Positions 62,105-64,000 of a DNA stretch of 64,000 nt are shown here, one piece after another (the first letter of the stretch is position 1; each line of letters begins with the position of its first letter). The position numbers were made by a program, and so were the translations under genes. A model generated the notes under the pieces. That model was not told the origin of the DNA. It worked only from the letters and a program-made list of their open reading frames with translations, and made no database searches. The DNA comes from Pontibacter mangrovi (GTDB lineage: Bacteria > Bacteroidota > Bacteroidia > Cytophagales > Hymenobacteraceae), in NCBI RefSeq assembly GCF_006385705.1, contig NZ_VFRQ01000004.1, forward strand, positions 310,001-374,000, given 5' to 3'.

Positions 62105-62176
62105 AAGTATGAATAGAAGTGTTTAAAGTACTTTGTCTTTCAAAGTAAGCGTTTAAAAAAATATCTCGAACCCTGA

Positions 62177-62467
62177 TTAACTACCAGCAAAAGGTGTCCC
62201 GAAGAGGCCGACTGCCAGCTCCGCCCAAACGAGGAAAAGTATGAGCAGAATGGCTGCAATAAAAGCAATCCGGTACTCTGGTTTCCGTACTTTTCTTAGC
62301 ACAAACTCAACCATCAGGCCGGTGCCAAGCAGCAGGATACCTGCGACAATAAAATCGAATATACCCCAGTTCACTTCGGTCGAAACCAGCGTTCCGATGA
62401 ATGGGATGAGCAAAAGAGTGGCTACTGCCAGTAAAATGCCGGTAAGTCTTTTGTTTTGCGTAATCAT
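62177..62467 (-). CDS. small membrane protein
   Basis: A 96-residue protein with three predicted transmembrane helices (LTGILLAVATLLLIPFIG, FDFIVAGILLLGTGLMVEF, IAFIAAILLILFLVWAELAVGLFG) and a basic connecting loop (RKVRKPEYR). Small size and context point to an accessory membrane protein of unknown function. Confidence 0.75.
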   Translation of the reverse strand: MITQNKRLTGILLAVATLLLIPFIGTLVSTEVNWGIFDFIVAGILLLGTGLMVEFVLRKVRKPEYRIAFIAAILLILFLVWAELAVGLFGTPFAGS

Positions 62468-62504
62468 AATGGTATCTCCTTATTTATAAAGTTTATGATA
62501 GTGA

Positions 62505-63749
62505 TTATTTAAAGTTGAAAATCAGTGGAAAGAGGAACACCACCACAGCTGCCCAGACAAAGTAGACCGGGATGTAAAGCGCAATGGCTTTCCCGACTTC
62601 CGAAATAGCCGCCTTCCGGGTAACGGTTCTAAAAAGCATCACCGCCACGAGCAGCAAGTGAACGAGCATCAGCACATTAGCCCCAAGTACCGCCACCCGG
62701 TTAGGGGTGATGCCCCAGGCCGAGATCCGGAATGAGATGGCTGACAGCGCAACGCCATTTACCACTACCGTGACAATAGCCAGCAGCAGAAGCACCCACA
62801 CGCCCGAGGCTGACCTTCTGAAGGCAGCGCCTTCCGCGACGGAGAAGAAGATAAGGGCCATCACCCCGATCAGCAGCACGTTGAACAGCATCAGAAACTC
62901 GCGGTCGTTGTAAGGGTCTTTGCCCGAGTAAACAATGGCGCCCAGGTACACCACCAGCATGACCAGAACCAGCGGGCTGAACAGCTTTGCAATAACAGGC
63001 GATACTTTGTTAACCAGCTGCGGATTAGTTTGGGTGAGGTAAGTGGCCACAATAGGCACCGCGGGCAGCCCGAATACCACCACATACTCAAAGTAGAAGT
63101 TCTCAATCCTGAAACCGATCAGGGCAAACAGTCCGATGGTGATGGCCGTCATCAGCACCCCGGCAATTACCAGCAGCGCGCACATCACCGCCAGGTCGCC
63201 GTTGAAGCGCAGGTAGCTAAGGCGCTTTCTGTAATCGCTCAGTTCATCGCCCGCAAAGGACAGCCCAAGTATAACCCACAGCAGCAGCGGCAGGTGGATA
63301 CAAGCGAGCAGCAGGGTATCGCTCTGCGGGTTGTTTGGCAGGAAGTTGATGTACAGTGCGCAAACAACTGTCGCAAAGCTGATGAAAGAAATGGTGCTGT
63401 CGGCTGGTTTGTTTTTCCAGGCGAAGAAGGCTGTTAGAAACGGGAACACCAAAAAGCTCACATTGCGGGGATAATAGAAATCTTCGCTGATGGGGAAGAT
63501 GGCCGGCAACTTGGCCAGTATACCCGCCACCAGCGTTGCCAGCACCACGAACAAAAACTCATTTCTGGAGCCCCAGGAGATCTCCTCGGGTTCATAGTTG
63601 AGGCGCTCGTTCCAGATATCAGCCAGCAAATTGCCGCTAAGCTGTGGATAAATACCATTGAACTCCTGCCTGAAGCCTGCCTTATTGGCTCGGTACAGCT
63701 TTTCCAGTTGCCTCGGGCTGTTGAGGTGGGAGAGGATCTCGTTTCTCAT
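62505..63749 (-). CDS. DUF4153-like integral membrane protein
   Basis: A 414-residue protein: soluble N-terminal 70 residues (MRNEILSHLNSPRQLEKLYR), then about ten membrane helices with conserved-looking loops GDELSDYRKRLSYLRFNGDL and YSGKDPYNDREFLMLFN. The pattern fits DUF4153, but the assignment is by eye. It is 37 bp upstream of the small membrane protein in the same unit. Confidence 0.7.
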   Translation of the reverse strand: MRNEILSHLNSPRQLEKLYRANKAGFRQEFNGIYPQLSGNLLADIWNERLNYEPEEISWGSRNEFLFVVLATLVAGILAKLPAIFPISEDFYYPRNVSFLVFPFLTAFFAWKNKPADSTISFISFATVVCALYINFLPNNPQSDTLLLACIHLPLLLWVILGLSFAGDELSDYRKRLSYLRFNGDLAVMCALLVIAGVLMTAITIGLFALIGFRIENFYFEYVVVFGLPAVPIVATYLTQTNPQLVNKVSPVIAKLFSPLVLVMLVVYLGAIVYSGKDPYNDREFLMLFNVLLIGVMALIFFSVAEGAAFRRSASGVWVLLLLAIVTVVVNGVALSAISFRISAWGITPNRVAVLGANVLMLVHLLLVAVMLFRTVTRKAAISEVGKAIALYIPVYFVWAAVVVFLFPLIFNFK

Positions 63750-63770
63750 AGGTTTATACTTTAAGCCTTC

Positions 63771-64000
63771 TTAATTCCACATGGTGCCGGCCAAGCCCAG
63801 CACTGTACCTAGCCACAGCCCAACAAAGTATACCACGATGCTCAGGAGTATGGCAATAGTTCTGTTAAAACCGCGCGACGCCTGGTACTCCATGAAAGCG
63901 TAAAAGGCGCCACCCAGTGCACCGGCCAGCGGGGTAATAATCAAAGGCCTGATCATCCAGTATTTTCCCCATTCCGGATGAGGGTTATCCACTCCGAATA
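63771..64000 (-). CDS. small membrane protein, possibly partial
   Basis: At least 73 residues with two helices (PLIITPLAGALGGAFYAFME and IAILLSIVVYFVGLWLGTVLG). A GTG at 63992 would be the start, but the frame stays open to the window edge, so the true start may lie outside. It is the first visible gene of the membrane-protein group. Confidence 0.6.
   Translation of the reverse strand, partial: FGVDNPHPEWGKYWMIRPLIITPLAGALGGAFYAFMEYQASRGFNRTIAILLSIVVYFVGLWLGTVLGLAGTMWN

Overview
The window looks like the chromosome of a member of the Bacteroidota, most likely a Cytophagales / Hymenobacteraceae bacterium of the Pontibacter type. The reasons are the SusC/SusD pair, many lipoproteins with Bacteroidota-type lipoboxes, starts without a strong Shine-Dalgarno sequence, promoter -7 elements of the TAnnTTTG kind, several Bacteroidota-specific DUF families, and moderate GC. 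No tRNA, rRNA, CRISPR array, prophage or complete insertion sequence was seen. The genus is inferred, not proven.

Layout. 1-1496: 5' part of a large secreted surface protein on the minus strand whose signal peptide carries an in-frame TAA. 1929-7453 (minus): biotin operon bioB-bioF-bioD-bioA plus a FabF-like ketoacyl synthase. 7695-9303 (minus): a DUF4349 lipoprotein and a protein of unknown function. 9657-30828 (plus): a polysaccharide utilisation locus with a membrane-spanning propeller/LuxR regulator, SusC, SusD, two tandem GH144-type enzymes, a GH43-like enzyme with F5/8C and Fn3 domains, an SGNH hydrolase and a GH3 beta-glucosidase. It is followed by a cytochrome c-linked dehydrogenase-like lipoprotein, an FGE-like protein, a DUF1080 (3-keto-glycoside hydrolase-type) protein and an esterase. 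The GH144 + GH3 + SusCD combination suggests beta-1,2-glucan as substrate (inference). 31138-33053 (minus): an OmpR-type two-component system. 33286-36302 (plus): thioredoxin - ApbE - DUF4266 - DUF3570, an extracytoplasmic flavinylation-type operon. 37262-44077 (minus): a complete ebo cluster, eboA-B-C-D-E-F. 44602-48160: a small orphan protein, a YitT-like membrane protein and an outer-membrane beta-barrel receptor.

48531-56135: sulfur assimilation. A plus-strand unit (siroheme synthase fused to a TauE exporter, then a homocysteine/cystathionine-forming PLP enzyme) and a minus-strand unit (cysH-cysD-cysN) each have a leader made of the same parts in the same order: a perfect TAnnTTTG promoter element, a SAM-I-type riboswitch, and a short ORF ending in six consecutive cysteine codons. 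The cysH leader also has a terminator-like hairpin with a U tract before the gene. This looks like dual SAM and cysteine sensing and is the most striking system in the window.

56176-64000: an unknown protein, a 1141-residue ThuA/glucose-dehydrogenase/PKD/cytochrome c lipoprotein, and a minus-strand group of membrane proteins that runs off the window end.

Across the whole window the heptamer AAGTATA/TATACTT is present about 100 times by hand count (about 8 expected at uniform composition), inside genes and between them, and it forms arrays just before the starts of some PUL genes. Several palindromic dispersed repeat families and a MITE-like element fill the longer intergenic gaps.
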